A stretch of DNA of 39,596 nt from Candidatus Woesearchaeota archaeon (GTDB taxonomy: Archaea; Nanobdellota; Nanobdellia; Woesearchaeales; JAHWIC01): assembly GCA_019322805.1 (NCBI GenBank), contig JAHWIC010000009.1:1-39596 (forward strand), given 5' to 3'. The position numbers and the translations under genes were made by a program. Positions 1 to 7,791 of this stretch are shown in pieces. Below the pieces are notes generated by a model. That model worked only from the letters and a program-made list of their open reading frames with translations, was not told the origin of the DNA and ran no database searches. Positions within the stretch are counted from its first letter, which is position 1, and every line of letters starts with the position of its first letter.

Positions 1-85
1 CCAAGGCAGAAAAATAAAGAAATAAGGCGTCAGAGCTTAGGACAAAAGACTCCGAAGAATCTTTTTTGAATACCGAAGTATCCAT
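1..85 (-). CDS. Possible 5' end of an unidentified gene cut by the window edge
   Basis: An open frame on the minus strand begins with ATG at 85 (MDTSVFKKDSSESF...) and runs 28 codons to the window edge without a stop. A purine-rich Shine-Dalgarno-like GGGAGGTG directly abuts the ATG, which is closer than usual. A TATA-like TTTAAATA lies near 131-142. An in-frame TAG upstream limits the start to this ATG or the adjacent GTG. Too little protein is visible to name a family. The call rests only on the open frame, promoter and ribosome-site signals. Confidence 0.3.
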   Translation of the reverse strand, partial: MDTSVFKKDSSESFVLSSDALFLYFSAL

Positions 86-177
86 CACCTCCCTAAGTTG
101 CTCCGCCTATAAGGCTATCTTCATCTTGGTTTATTTAAAGTTTACGATTAGAAAAAAATCCAGCAACATCAAAACTA

Positions 178-355
178 AAGACGCCAACAACAATGGCGGA
201 AAACTGAGTGCAGAGGAAAATCCCATACGAATTAAATTTGCCGCAGGCAAATTTATGGCTTTCTTCAAAGTGCGGGATTTTCCTTTGCGAATAGGATAAA
301 ATTTTCGAAGAAAATTTTAGCCGTGTTTGCCTGCCCTTGTTGTTGTTGGCGTCTT
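178..355. repeat. Large nested palindrome (multi-branch hairpin)
   Basis: A 16-bp perfect inverted repeat (178-193 with 340-355, core GACGCCAACAACAA) encloses two branches. Branch one is a 15-bp arm (210-224 with 274-288, one G-T pair). It carries an inner 10-bp hairpin (233-242/246-255) with triloop GCA. Branch two is a 10-bp hairpin (297-306/310-319) with triloop GAA. Both triloops are closed by C-G, the d(C-GNA-G) type known to make very stable DNA hairpins. It lies between the edge fragment and the end of the aIF2-gamma gene. A 77-codon frame across it looks like a by-product. Function unknown: structured RNA, extruding DNA element and mobile element all remain possible. Confidence 0.75.
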
Positions 356-398
356 GGAGAATAAAAGAATTATTATTATATGGACGGTTTCAAAATGT

Positions 399-1637
399 TT
401 ACTTTTTAATTATCCCATAACCAATTAACCTAAACCTGTTCCCAACCATCCTGGAAACAGTAACCCTTGAGCCAGGCTCAGCACAAACAGGAAGCTTTAA
501 TTTACAGTTCACATGGTCCTTCTTCAGCTCTATAACAACACCAACAGTAGCTGCAGCGTTAACATTGAGCATTAAGGCTTCATTAAGCTTGATTGGCTCT
601 ACCTTTAATTCCTCTTTTGTTCCAACTACCCTCTCAAGCAAATGTGTCTCGAGCACGAATTCATACCACACCTCAGGCAGTTTTCCTGGCTTGCCGACAA
701 CAGAGCCAGCAAGCTTGTCAGATTTTACAATAGATGGATCCAGCAAGGTCATAACACCAAAAGAACCGCCTGGCTTTACCTCCTTGACATTTGCACCGCC
801 GGATTTTAGTCCGACAATCTTTGTCTTAATAGGCTTCCAAATCTTTTTGTTCTTTTCCTCTACCTCATAACCAGGCTTTATCTCAATCTCTTCACCATCC
901 TTTATAACGCCCTGTTTTAGTGAGCCGCCCAGGACTCCGCCAGTAAGCTCCTCTGGTTTTGTTCCTGGCTTATTGATATCAAAGCTTCTTGCAACAAGCA
1001 TTAATGGATCTTTTGAAATGTCCCTCTCTGGTGTTGGGAAATTAGTCTCCATAGCCTCTATCAAAGGGCTTAACCCGACACTGTGCTGTGCAGATATTGG
1101 GATTATTGGTGCATCCTTGAATTTGGTATTTTTGATAAAATCCTTGATTTGCTTATAATTCTTCATAGCCTCTTCTTCACTAACAGCATCAACCTTGTTT
1201 TGAACTATGATTATCTTATCAACACCAATTATCTCCAAAGCCATCAAATGCTCTCTTGTCTGTGGTTGAGGGCATTCCTCATTAGCTGCTATAAGCAATA
1301 ATGCACCGTCCATTATTGTAGCTCCTGACAGCATAGTTGCCATAAGGCTTTCATGTCCAGGGGCATCTACAAAGCTTACCTTTCTTAACGGAGTTGTTTC
1401 CCCTTTGCAACCAGGACATTTCTTTTTAGTTGTGTAGGTATTGCATTTAGAGCATTTCCTGAAAACAGCATCCGCATAGCCAAGCCTTATTGTAATGCCT
1501 CTCCGCAGCTCTTCAGAATGAGTATCAGCCCATTTTCCGCTGAGTCTTTCTAAGAGGGTTGTCTTTCCATGGTCAACATGGCCAATCATGCCTATGTTCA
1601 GCTCTGGCTGTTCTTTCTCAATATTTTTATCTGGCAT
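399..1637 (-). CDS. eif2g: Translation initiation factor aIF2 subunit gamma
   Basis: This is the GTPase subunit of the archaeal aIF2 heterotrimer, which delivers initiator Met-tRNA to the small ribosomal subunit. At 412 residues it has the usual family length. Residues 19-26 are the G1 motif GHVDHGKT. A zinc knuckle (CSKC ... CPGC) follows, then DAPGH (G3) and NKVD (G4), and domains II and III with typical gamma-subunit sequence to the C-terminus. It starts 2 bases after the rps6e stop, so the two are almost certainly co-transcribed. Linkage of these two genes is common in archaea. No defects are visible. Confidence 0.97.
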   Translation of the reverse strand: MPDKNIEKEQPELNIGMIGHVDHGKTTLLERLSGKWADTHSEELRRGITIRLGYADAVFRKCSKCNTYTTKKKCPGCKGETTPLRKVSFVDAPGHESLMATMLSGATIMDGALLLIAANEECPQPQTREHLMALEIIGVDKIIIVQNKVDAVSEEEAMKNYKQIKDFIKNTKFKDAPIIPISAQHSVGLSPLIEAMETNFPTPERDISKDPLMLVARSFDINKPGTKPEELTGGVLGGSLKQGVIKDGEEIEIKPGYEVEEKNKKIWKPIKTKIVGLKSGGANVKEVKPGGSFGVMTLLDPSIVKSDKLAGSVVGKPGKLPEVWYEFVLETHLLERVVGTKEELKVEPIKLNEALMLNVNAAATVGVVIELKKDHVNCKLKLPVCAEPGSRVTVSRMVGNRFRLIGYGIIKK

Positions 1638-1639
1638 TA

Positions 1640-2254
1640 TTATTTCTTTGCCTCTTCTTTTGGAGCTTCCTTTGGTTTCTCAGAAATCGAAGATTTCTGA
1701 GGCTTAGAGGAGCTTTGCCCTTCTTTTGTTTCTTCTGCTTTAGGTTTTTCTGCTGGTTTCTCTTCTTTAGGCTTTTCTTCTTTTGGTTTCTCAGCTGGTT
1801 TTACTTCCGGCTTAGCGCCCTCTTTTGGGGCTTCTCCCTTTCCACCGCCTAAAACATCAGCAAGCTTTTTTGAGCCTTCTTTTAAAACTGAAAGATTAAT
1901 CTGGGTTATATTCTCATTTATCTTATGTCCGCATACAGTCTTTCTTCTTCTTATCCCCTTCTTCCTTCTCACCTTTTGTCCTTTCCTGAGAGGCCTCATC
2001 TTCCCGCTATAGCCCACACCACCATAAAGAACAATCCTTTTTCTTATGCCCAGGATGCCGCTCCTCATAGGAAAGCCGCAGTAATCAGAGCCGCCAGTTA
2101 TCTTAAACTCATAACCAGTTAAGCCAAAGCCGTCCCCTTTTATTGTCTCTCCAATATTCAATCCAATAAATGGAGCTGCCTCTTGATCCTTGACTTCCTT
2201 TTGGAAGCATTTGCCTGCTTTAGGGTCTGCTATTGTTAATTTAAAATCTGCCAT
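1640..2254 (-). CDS. rps6e: Small-subunit ribosomal protein S6e with long charged C-terminal tail
   Basis: The first ~135 residues form the S6e fold, with the GxTGYEFKITGGSDYCGFPM and basic RRKKGIRRRKTVCG stretches typical of the family. Archaeal S6e proteins are usually about 125 residues. This one has 204 because of a low-complexity tail (about residues 140-204) of repeated Lys-Glu-Pro-Ala, likely disordered. The start is ATG 2254, preceded by GGAGG at 2262-2266 with a 7-base spacer. That ribosome site lies inside a perfect hairpin (separate entry). The aIF2-gamma gene follows 2 bases downstream. Confidence 0.95.
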   Translation of the reverse strand: MADFKLTIADPKAGKCFQKEVKDQEAAPFIGLNIGETIKGDGFGLTGYEFKITGGSDYCGFPMRSGILGIRKRIVLYGGVGYSGKMRPLRKGQKVRRKKGIRRRKTVCGHKINENITQINLSVLKEGSKKLADVLGGGKGEAPKEGAKPEVKPAEKPKEEKPKEEKPAEKPKAEETKEGQSSSKPQKSSISEKPKEAPKEEAKK

Positions 2255-2262
2255 AGTAAAAC

Positions 2263-2285
2263 CTCCAAAAATTTTATTTTTGGAG
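2263..2285 (-). promoter_or_regulatory. Hairpin that sequesters the rps6e ribosome-binding site
   Basis: A perfect 10-bp inverted repeat (2263-2272 with 2276-2285) has a 3-base loop. Read on the minus strand it is CTCCAAAAAT-AAA-ATTTTTGGAG, followed by G, seven bases and the ATG at 2254. The 3' arm contains the GGAGG ribosome-binding site, so a folded mRNA would hide it. This is the geometry of a translational operator or temperature-responsive switch for the S6e/aIF2-gamma transcript. The structure is seen directly; the regulatory role is inferred. Confidence 0.6.
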
Positions 2286-2346
2286 ACCAGGCGAAACCCG
2301 ACTTGCGAAGCTCGCTTCGCTCGCTAGCCATATCGCCGTTGCCTCC
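2282..2346. repeat. GC-rich palindromic hairpin region upstream of rps6e
   Basis: GCGAAG (2305-2310) pairs with CTTCGC (2315-2320). GGCGA (2290-2294) pairs with TCGCC (2333-2337), and GGAG (2282-2285) with CTCC (2343-2346). The stretch is visibly more GC-rich than its surroundings and lies in the gap between the methyltransferase and rps6e. It could be part of the rps6e leader or an independent palindromic element. GGAG is shared with the ribosome-site hairpin, so the two folds compete. Confidence 0.45.
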
Positions 2347-2400
2347 TGATAGTTTCTTAAGACGTGAGAATAAGAGCTTATTTAAAAAGTCTTTGTTTGC

Positions 2401-3012
2401 TTAGCCCAAAGCGCATCTCACCAATGTGTCCATACCCCGGCGATGTTCATTCCGTGTGCCTCTTTTAAGAAAACGATTTCTTAACCTTGTTCCTCTCGCA
2501 GTTTCCTGCAGTATCAGATAATTCCTATTGCCGGATAAAAGCAAGTACCCATCATGATTTAATCTTTGCTTTGCCTGCCCTAGGATTTCCCTTAAACGAG
2601 AGTCATCAAGTTCATGCGCACGAAAATATAGGTTATTCATCATGAATATGGCATCAAAAGTTCTGCCTGGCAGATATCTTCCAAGGTGGTAACCATCTGC
2701 AATCATAAACTCAAGCCTTCCCTCACACAAAAGTTGAAGATGATTTTCCCAAGCATTTTCCAGTGCAAGCCCAATTGAATATCTGTCTAAGTCAATTCCA
2801 GTAACCCTTGCACTGGGATATAACTGTGCAATCTCAGCTGTTGTACGCCCTGCTGCGCATCCAACATCAAGGATTTCTCCCCCATGGATTTCCGGAAGTT
2901 CCTCCCCAAAAGTGTCTGCTACTCTTCCAGGCCGGGTATAACAACCAAAATAATAGTCCAGCATCTCCCTGGTTTCTAAAATTCCAAAAATTGATTCCAC
3001 TGCTTGCAGCAT
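2401..3012 (-). CDS. Class I SAM-dependent methyltransferase
   Basis: A 203-residue Rossmann-type methyltransferase. Motif I (ILDVGCAAGRTT, residues 47-58) binds S-adenosylmethionine, and VTGIDLD is the acidic motif after beta-2. IADGYHLG and FDAIFMMNNLYF correspond to motifs II and III. The last ~40 residues are very Arg-rich, which may suit a nucleic-acid or ribosome substrate, but the substrate cannot be told from sequence. A TATA-like TTTAAATA near 3034-3044 (minus strand) suits a leaderless start at 3012. Confidence 0.8.
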   Translation of the reverse strand: MLQAVESIFGILETREMLDYYFGCYTRPGRVADTFGEELPEIHGGEILDVGCAAGRTTAEIAQLYPSARVTGIDLDRYSIGLALENAWENHLQLLCEGRLEFMIADGYHLGRYLPGRTFDAIFMMNNLYFRAHELDDSRLREILGQAKQRLNHDGYLLLSGNRNYLILQETARGTRLRNRFLKRGTRNEHRRGMDTLVRCALG

Positions 3013-3068
3013 TTTTTCAGTAGAATGAGGGATATTATTTAAAGTCTGCTACTATTAAATAGTTAAGA

Positions 3069-3371
3069 TTAAGGTTTGCATGATTCAATAGGCTTTCCAA
3101 AAAACGGATACCTCTTACAAATCTCTGGTCTTGCCTTATAAATCTCGCAAGAATAACCATCAGCTTCTTTTTTTAGAAATATGCACTTGTCGTGTTCTTT
3201 CTTCAACACAAACCTTCCTTTAAATTCTCCAACTACTTCACCCTCGCAAAAATCATCTTTAGAATAGCCTAATCCCTCAATCTGTTTAATATCCTCGTCA
3301 TTCAGAATAATGTACAGCTTCTTACAGCACTCACCGCAGCGCTCACACTTAAATGATTTAGGATCAAGCAT
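3069..3371 (-). CDS. YkgJ-type cysteine-cluster (zinc/iron-chelating) protein
   Basis: A 100-residue protein with the spaced cysteines of the YkgJ/CxxCxxCC family: CERCGECCKK at residues 10-19, CIFL, CEIYKARPEICKRYPF, and a final Cys. The family is thought to bind zinc or an iron-sulfur cluster; its biochemical role is unsettled. It lies 23 bases after the stomatin-like gene on the same strand, so it is probably the last gene of an aminotransferase-stomatin-YkgJ operon. Length and motif are normal. Confidence 0.85.
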   Translation of the reverse strand: MLDPKSFKCERCGECCKKLYIILNDEDIKQIEGLGYSKDDFCEGEVVGEFKGRFVLKKEHDKCIFLKKEADGYSCEIYKARPEICKRYPFFGKPIESCKP

Positions 3372-3394
3372 AATGAAAAGTAAAATAAAAAAAA

Positions 3395-4147
3395 TTATTT
3401 CTTATTTTTGGTCAAGTATTCCAGCAGCTCAGTCGGAACTGGCACAATTATTGTGCTGTTCTTTTCTGCTGAGATGTCAGTCATTGTCTGGAACAGCCTA
3501 AGCTGCAGGGCTTCTGGCTGCTTTGCAATAATCTTTCCTGCCTCTGAAAGTTTTTGTGCAGCTTGTGCTTCACCCAAAGCGAGGGTTACCCTTGCTCTTC
3601 TGTCCCTTTCAGCTTCTGCCTGATGAGCCATTGCTCTCTTCATTGCATCCGGCAGCTCAATATCCTTAACCTCAATATTGGTAACCTTAATGCCCCATGG
3701 ATCAGTTGCCTTATCCACTATATCCTGTATCTTATGGGATATCTGCTCTCTTTTCTGCAGAATCTCATCAAGCTCAAATTCTCCCACAATATTCCTCATT
3801 GTTGTCTGTGCAAGCTGTGAGACAGCATAATTAAAGTGCTCAACCTCGATTATTGCTTTTTTTGCTTCAGCCACTTTATAATACAAAACAGCGTTGACCT
3901 TCAATGAAACATTATCCTTTGAAACGCATTCCTGGCTTGGAACATCAACAGCCTTTATACGTATATCAACCCTCTCAAACATCTGTATGACAGGTATTAC
4001 AATCCTCAGTCCAGGCTCCATAACGCCAGAGAACCTGCCTAATGTAAACTTAACACCGCGCTCATACTGCTTGACTATCTTCAAGCTTGCCAGCAAAATA
4101 ACCACAACCCAGAAACCTATAAAACCGCTTGTTCCTAAACCTAACAT
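3395..4147 (-). CDS. Stomatin/slipin-like SPFH (band 7) membrane protein
   Basis: One N-terminal membrane segment (about residues 8-25) is followed by KQYERGVKFTLGRFSG, the opening of the prohibitin/stomatin domain. The rest of the domain includes VIQMFERVDIRIKAVDVP, AVLYYKV and the NIEVKDIELP region, then an alpha-helical, Ala/Glu-rich C-terminal half expected to oligomerise. Slipins form ring-like membrane scaffolds and often pair with an NfeD protease partner, which is not present here. GAGGTGG lies 8-10 bases before the ATG. Length (250) is normal. Confidence 0.92.
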   Translation of the reverse strand: MLGLGTSGFIGFWVVVILLASLKIVKQYERGVKFTLGRFSGVMEPGLRIVIPVIQMFERVDIRIKAVDVPSQECVSKDNVSLKVNAVLYYKVAEAKKAIIEVEHFNYAVSQLAQTTMRNIVGEFELDEILQKREQISHKIQDIVDKATDPWGIKVTNIEVKDIELPDAMKRAMAHQAEAERDRRARVTLALGEAQAAQKLSEAGKIIAKQPEALQLRLFQTMTDISAEKNSTIIVPVPTELLEYLTKNKK

Positions 4148-4192
4148 ATTAAACCACCTCAGAAATTCAAAATTATAAGATGTTAATAAAGC

Positions 4193-5239
4193 TTATGATT
4201 TCAAATACTCCCCAATCCTCTTAAGCCCTTCCTCAATCTCAGCTTTATCAAGAGCATAACTTAACCTTATTCTTTCTTTATCACCAAACCATTCTCCAAG
4301 ATAAGTTATAACTTTATGCTTCTTGAATAAATCAATAACTGTTTTCTTTGGGTTCTTTACCTTAGGAAATACGTAAAATGCTCCTTCTGGCTTCCAAAGC
4401 TCAAGGCCAAGCTTAAGCAGTCCTTCATAGATAAAATCTCGCCTTTCAAGCCATATCTTATGCTGTTTCTCGACGTAAGATTTTGGAGCTTTCAAAGCCT
4501 GATAAGCCATGTCCTGCGCTAAGATATTTGTGTTCATGGAAGTGTGGGTCTTTAATTCAATTACATTGTTAACAATAGATTTATCATTGGAATACAGATA
4601 GCCAACCCTTAAGCCGCACATTGCAAATGTTTTTGAGAAAGAATTAACAGTTACAACATGAGGGCCGGACAACATATAATTCTCACGTTCATAAATCAGG
4701 TCTTTATAGACCTCGTCTGAAATCAAAACAATTCCTAAATCAGTTGTTAACTTTTCAATCTCCTTCAGCGTCTTAACATCCTGGATTCTGCCAGTTGGGT
4801 TTGAAGGAGAATTAATCAAAACAGCTTTACAATCCCTAACCTTCTTATCAAAATCATCAATATCAATTTTGCCATTGACAGTTTCAGTAAAAACAGGCTC
4901 TAAACCAGCTGCCTTCACAACAGGAGGATATGAGTAATAATAAGGCTTATGCAAAAGAACCTTTCCGTGCGCTAAAGTTCTTAACACCAAATCAATAGCC
5001 TCAGAAGCGCCGTTAGTAATCACAAAATTATCCTTATCAGTTCCTTTAAATTGTTCTTGTTTAGAAAGCTCTTCTCTAAGATTATCATTTCCCTGGATTA
5101 AGCCGTACTTAAAAGCTCTTTGCTGAGGTACAACTGAACAAACCTCTTTTGGCGGCGGCAAATCAGGCTGACCAGAGCCAAAAGAGATTATTCCATTTCC
5201 ATGCACTCCAATAAACATTGCCGGGCTCTTTAATTCCAT
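4193..5239 (-). CDS. PLP-dependent aminotransferase (class I/II, aspartate aminotransferase-like)
   Basis: A 348-residue fold-type I PLP enzyme. It shows SPSNPTG (144-150), ISDEVY (173-178, with the cofactor-contacting Asp175) and NSFSKTFAMCGLRVGY, where Lys203 should form the Schiff base. A C-terminal Arg in RIRLSYA should bind the substrate carboxylate. It is slightly shorter than classical AspAT (~390). The amino donor and acceptor cannot be decided; a role in aspartate or aromatic amino-acid transamination is plausible. A minus-strand TATA (GGTTTAAAGTG) near 5255-5265 fits a leaderless start. Confidence 0.88.
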   Translation of the reverse strand: MELKSPAMFIGVHGNGIISFGSGQPDLPPPKEVCSVVPQQRAFKYGLIQGNDNLREELSKQEQFKGTDKDNFVITNGASEAIDLVLRTLAHGKVLLHKPYYYSYPPVVKAAGLEPVFTETVNGKIDIDDFDKKVRDCKAVLINSPSNPTGRIQDVKTLKEIEKLTTDLGIVLISDEVYKDLIYERENYMLSGPHVVTVNSFSKTFAMCGLRVGYLYSNDKSIVNNVIELKTHTSMNTNILAQDMAYQALKAPKSYVEKQHKIWLERRDFIYEGLLKLGLELWKPEGAFYVFPKVKNPKKTVIDLFKKHKVITYLGEWFGDKERIRLSYALDKAEIEEGLKRIGEYLKS

Positions 5240-5313
5240 TTTAATATCACTTTAAACCGTCATTAGTAACAATTAAATCTGAAAATCAATAAACAAAAAA
5301 ACAATAAAAATTT

Positions 5314-5526
5314 AATCTGAAAATTCCTTTCACAACCGAGTTAAAGGTTATAGTAAGCGAAATTATATAAGCAATAGTTTCGCTTACTAAATAGTAAACG
5401 CAATCTTTCATAAAATAGTTGCGTTTACTAAATTTTCATCCGCTTTCTTCCCTTTAAGCTAGAACCTAAAGGAATGACTGATGATGATTTTTGCCTTACT
5501 GTTGAACATTAGGCAAAAATCCGATT
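5314..5526 (+). repeat. Four-way-junction intergenic element, copy 1
   Basis: Largest of three homologous elements. The outer stem AATCTG (5314-5319) pairs with CCGATT (5521-5526, one mismatch). Arm one is AAAATT/AATTTT (5320-5325/5431-5436). The middle arm is CATC/GATG (5437-5440/5483-5486) around a CCTTTA/TAAAGG hairpin. Arm three is ATTTTTGCCT/AGGCAAAAAT (5487-5496/5511-5520). Arms abut with no linker bases. Arm one contains an insertion of two tandem 12-bp hairpins. An A-rich left flank and T-rich right flank (about 5281-5300 and 5530-5550) are imperfect inverted repeats. It lies between divergent genes, so it is not a terminator for either. Confidence 0.75.
5351..5430 (+). repeat. Two tandem covarying 12-bp hairpins inside element copy 1
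   Basis: Two 39-nt units, each a perfect 12-bp stem with a 15-base loop, are separated by two bases. Unit one is TAGTAAGCGAAA/TTTCGCTTACTA (5351-5362/5378-5389). Unit two is TAGTAAACGCAA/TTGCGTTTACTA (5392-5403/5419-5430). Differences between the left arms are matched by compensating differences in the right arms, so pairing has been kept while sequence changed. Copies 2 and 3 lack these units. Confidence 0.8.
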
Positions 5527-5550
5527 TATTTTTTGTTTTATTGATTTTTT

Positions 5551-5701
5551 AAATTGATTTATTATTTTTCTAATGATGATTTTTTAAAATTGATCCTTTT
5601 ATATTGATTTTTTCCTAATGATTGTTTTTCATTGATTATTGTTCTATTTTAAATCTTTTGCTTTAATTACCTTTATATATGGATAAATACCCCTCTTTAG
5701 T
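5551..5701 (+). promoter_or_regulatory. T-rich tract with degenerate TTGATT units, then promoter of the NOG1-like gene
   Basis: From about 5536 to 5640 the plus strand is almost pure A/T with many TTGATTTTT-like units and several oligo-T runs. Such runs can terminate archaeal RNA polymerase. A TATA box (CTTTATATATGG) at about 5670-5681 lies 25 bases before the ATG at 5702, which suits a leaderless transcript. No gene is seen between 5240 and 5701. Confidence 0.55.
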
Positions 5702-6679
5702 ATGAACTTCCAAAACTTAACAAGAATAGAAACACCAGACACTTACCTGGATATAGCTTTCAGCAAAGCAAAGAAGACTGTAGGGAAGGTTAGGGAAAAA
5801 ACCAAGCTTAGGGAAGGTGCAAAAGAGGCCAGACTTGAAAAATCAAAGAAGATTGAAACAGAAAGGATCAGCACAATAAGAAACATCCTCTACGACAGGT
5901 TAAATGAGATTCTAACCTCTTATCCAAGCATCGACAGGCTGCCGATATTCTACAGAGAGCTTGTAAAGTGCACGCTTGATTATGCAGCATTAAAGAAGTC
6001 CTTGGGCGCTGTTAACTGGGCAGCTAAAAAAGTGAATGAGTTCTTCAGGCTCTATCAAAGCAAGATAGCAAAGACAAGGGACCTTGAGAAAGTAAACCAG
6101 TACAGGCGTGAGTTTTATGGCAGGATTTCTTCAGTTGTAAAGAGAATCAAAGAAGAGCTAGCTTACCTTGAGGAATCCAGAAAAGTCATGAAGGATTACC
6201 CAGCTGTTAAGACATCAGCAAAAACAGCAGCAATCATGGGCTTTCCGAATGTAGGAAAAACAACCTTATTATACAAACTAACAGGCTCAAAGCCAGAGAT
6301 AAAGAGCTATGCATTTACAACAAAAAACATCAACATAAGCTACATCGAAACAAAGGACAAGAAAATACAGCTTTTAGACACACCAGGAACACTAAACAGA
6401 TTTAACAAGATGAACAATATAGAGAAACAGGCTTATTTGGCATTAAAATACTGTGCAGACTTGATTGTCTATGTCTTTGACATTACAGAGCCGTTTCCAC
6501 TAAAAGAGCAGGAAGAATTATTGAGAAATCTAAAGGAATTCAAAAAAGAGGTAATAATCTACCTAAGCAAAGCAGATATCCTGGAAAAAGAGAAAACCAA
6601 TGAATTCAAAAAGAAACATAAAGAGAGCATAACAAAACCAGAAGAACTAAAACAAAAACTTATTTCTTCCCTTTCTTAA
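5702..6679 (+). CDS. NOG1/OBG-type GTP-binding protein
   Basis: A 325-residue GTPase. The basic, helical N-terminal ~165 residues resemble the NOG1 N-terminal domain, which contacts large-subunit rRNA. The G domain follows, with G1 GFPNVGKTT (180-188), Thr-containing switch I (YAFTTKNI), G3 DTPG (226-229) and G4 SKAD near 287 in place of NKxD. Archaeal NOG1-like proteins are thought to act in 60S/50S subunit assembly. The last 20 bases overlap the convergent mscS gene end. Confidence 0.88.
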   Translation: MNFQNLTRIETPDTYLDIAFSKAKKTVGKVREKTKLREGAKEARLEKSKKIETERISTIRNILYDRLNEILTSYPSIDRLPIFYRELVKCTLDYAALKKSLGAVNWAAKKVNEFFRLYQSKIAKTRDLEKVNQYRREFYGRISSVVKRIKEELAYLEESRKVMKDYPAVKTSAKTAAIMGFPNVGKTTLLYKLTGSKPEIKSYAFTTKNINISYIETKDKKIQLLDTPGTLNRFNKMNNIEKQAYLALKYCADLIVYVFDITEPFPLKEQEELLRNLKEFKKEVIIYLSKADILEKEKTNEFKKKHKESITKPEELKQKLISSLS

Positions 6680-7730
6680 GATAAACTGTTCTTGTAGGGA
6701 ATGCTATGTTTATTCCAGACTTTCCTAAAGCATTGTATATATCGCACACAGCCTTTTCTCTGGTTAAAAACCTCTTTGTTATGTCATCAACCCAAAACCT
6801 TGCACTAAACTGAAGAGCAAAATCACCCATCTCAAGGAAAAGCACCTGCGGCTCAGGATCCTCCATTATGTCCAGTTTCTTAATCACGCCCATAACAACC
6901 TTCTTAACCTTGTTAACATCAGAGCCGTACTCAACACCAAAATCAACTATAACCCTTATTTTGCGGTCAGGCTGAACCAGGTTCTGTATCCTGGAATCAG
7001 CAATCTTTCCATTAGGCACGATTATGATTTCATTGTCCCATGTTCTTATCTTTGTGCTTCTCAAGCCAACCTTATGCACAGTTCCCATCTCTCCTGATTC
7101 AAGCTTTACTATATCGCCAACCTTGTAGGCATTATCCATGATTAAGGAAATGCCTCCAAAGATGTTGCCTAAAGTAGTTTGCAAAGCAAATGCTATTGCA
7201 ATGCCTGCCACACCAAGCCCCGCTAATAAAGGACCAACCTTGACGCCCCACATATCAAGCACAACTGCTAAGAATAACAATACAATAACTATTCTTGAAA
7301 ATTTATAAAAAAGCTTTATAACTGCATTTCTCTGTTCCCAGCGCTTGCTGGATACCTCTATGATAGAATCAAATACCCGTATTACTATATAAGCTGCTAC
7401 AATCAGCACTAATGAGAATATCAAGCGCTCAGAAAACAGGTCAACAGCTTTATACAAACCAAGAGGTATTATTGCCAGCCTTATTCCAAACAAAAGCAGC
7501 AAAAGCGCTAATGGCTTGTTCGTGTGCTCAATGATTAAATCGTCAACTGTTGTCTTTGTTTTTAATGCAAGCTTTAGTGCCCATTTCTGAAGTATCTTCA
7601 TTATCCCCCATGCTAAAAGGAAGAACCCTGCAAAGATTGTCAAGGACTGAAGATAGGTGGGCATCCAGTATAGATAAGTACTTAGTATAGCAGAGATCAC
7701 ACCAATTGTCTGATTCAGTTCACCAGCCAT
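6660..7730 (-). CDS. MscS-family small-conductance mechanosensitive channel
   Basis: The 356-residue protein has about four N-terminal membrane helices (roughly 25-45, 72-92, 102-120, 145-160). The Gly/Ala-rich pore helix follows (GPLLAGLGVAGIAIAFALQT, about 166-185). The beta domain is typical: KVGDIVKLESGEMGTVHKVG, then the STKIRTWDNEIIIVPNG signature of MscS. It releases osmolytes on membrane tension. The start is ATG 7730, with a minus-strand TATA (ATTTAAATATAATC) near 7750-7762. It lies downstream of rpl10e but has its own promoter. Confidence 0.93.
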   Translation of the reverse strand: MAGELNQTIGVISAILSTYLYWMPTYLQSLTIFAGFFLLAWGIMKILQKWALKLALKTKTTVDDLIIEHTNKPLALLLLLFGIRLAIIPLGLYKAVDLFSERLIFSLVLIVAAYIVIRVFDSIIEVSSKRWEQRNAVIKLFYKFSRIVIVLLFLAVVLDMWGVKVGPLLAGLGVAGIAIAFALQTTLGNIFGGISLIMDNAYKVGDIVKLESGEMGTVHKVGLRSTKIRTWDNEIIIVPNGKIADSRIQNLVQPDRKIRVIVDFGVEYGSDVNKVKKVVMGVIKKLDIMEDPEPQVLFLEMGDFALQFSARFWVDDITKRFLTREKAVCDIYNALGKSGINIAFPTRTVYLKKGKK

Positions 7731-7791
7731 ACGGGCAACAAGAAGTAGATTATATTTAAATGTTATTATTTGCCAGCAGCCGAGACTGTCT

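Noticed and set aside
66..299. 77-codon open frame on the plus strand
   Set aside because: It runs through the nested palindrome, has no family resemblance and no ribosome site, and the palindrome explains the sequence better.
6660..6679. Overlap of the NOG1-like and MscS gene ends as a possible misannotation
   Set aside because: Both C-termini are plausible, and short convergent overlaps are common in compact archaeal genomes.
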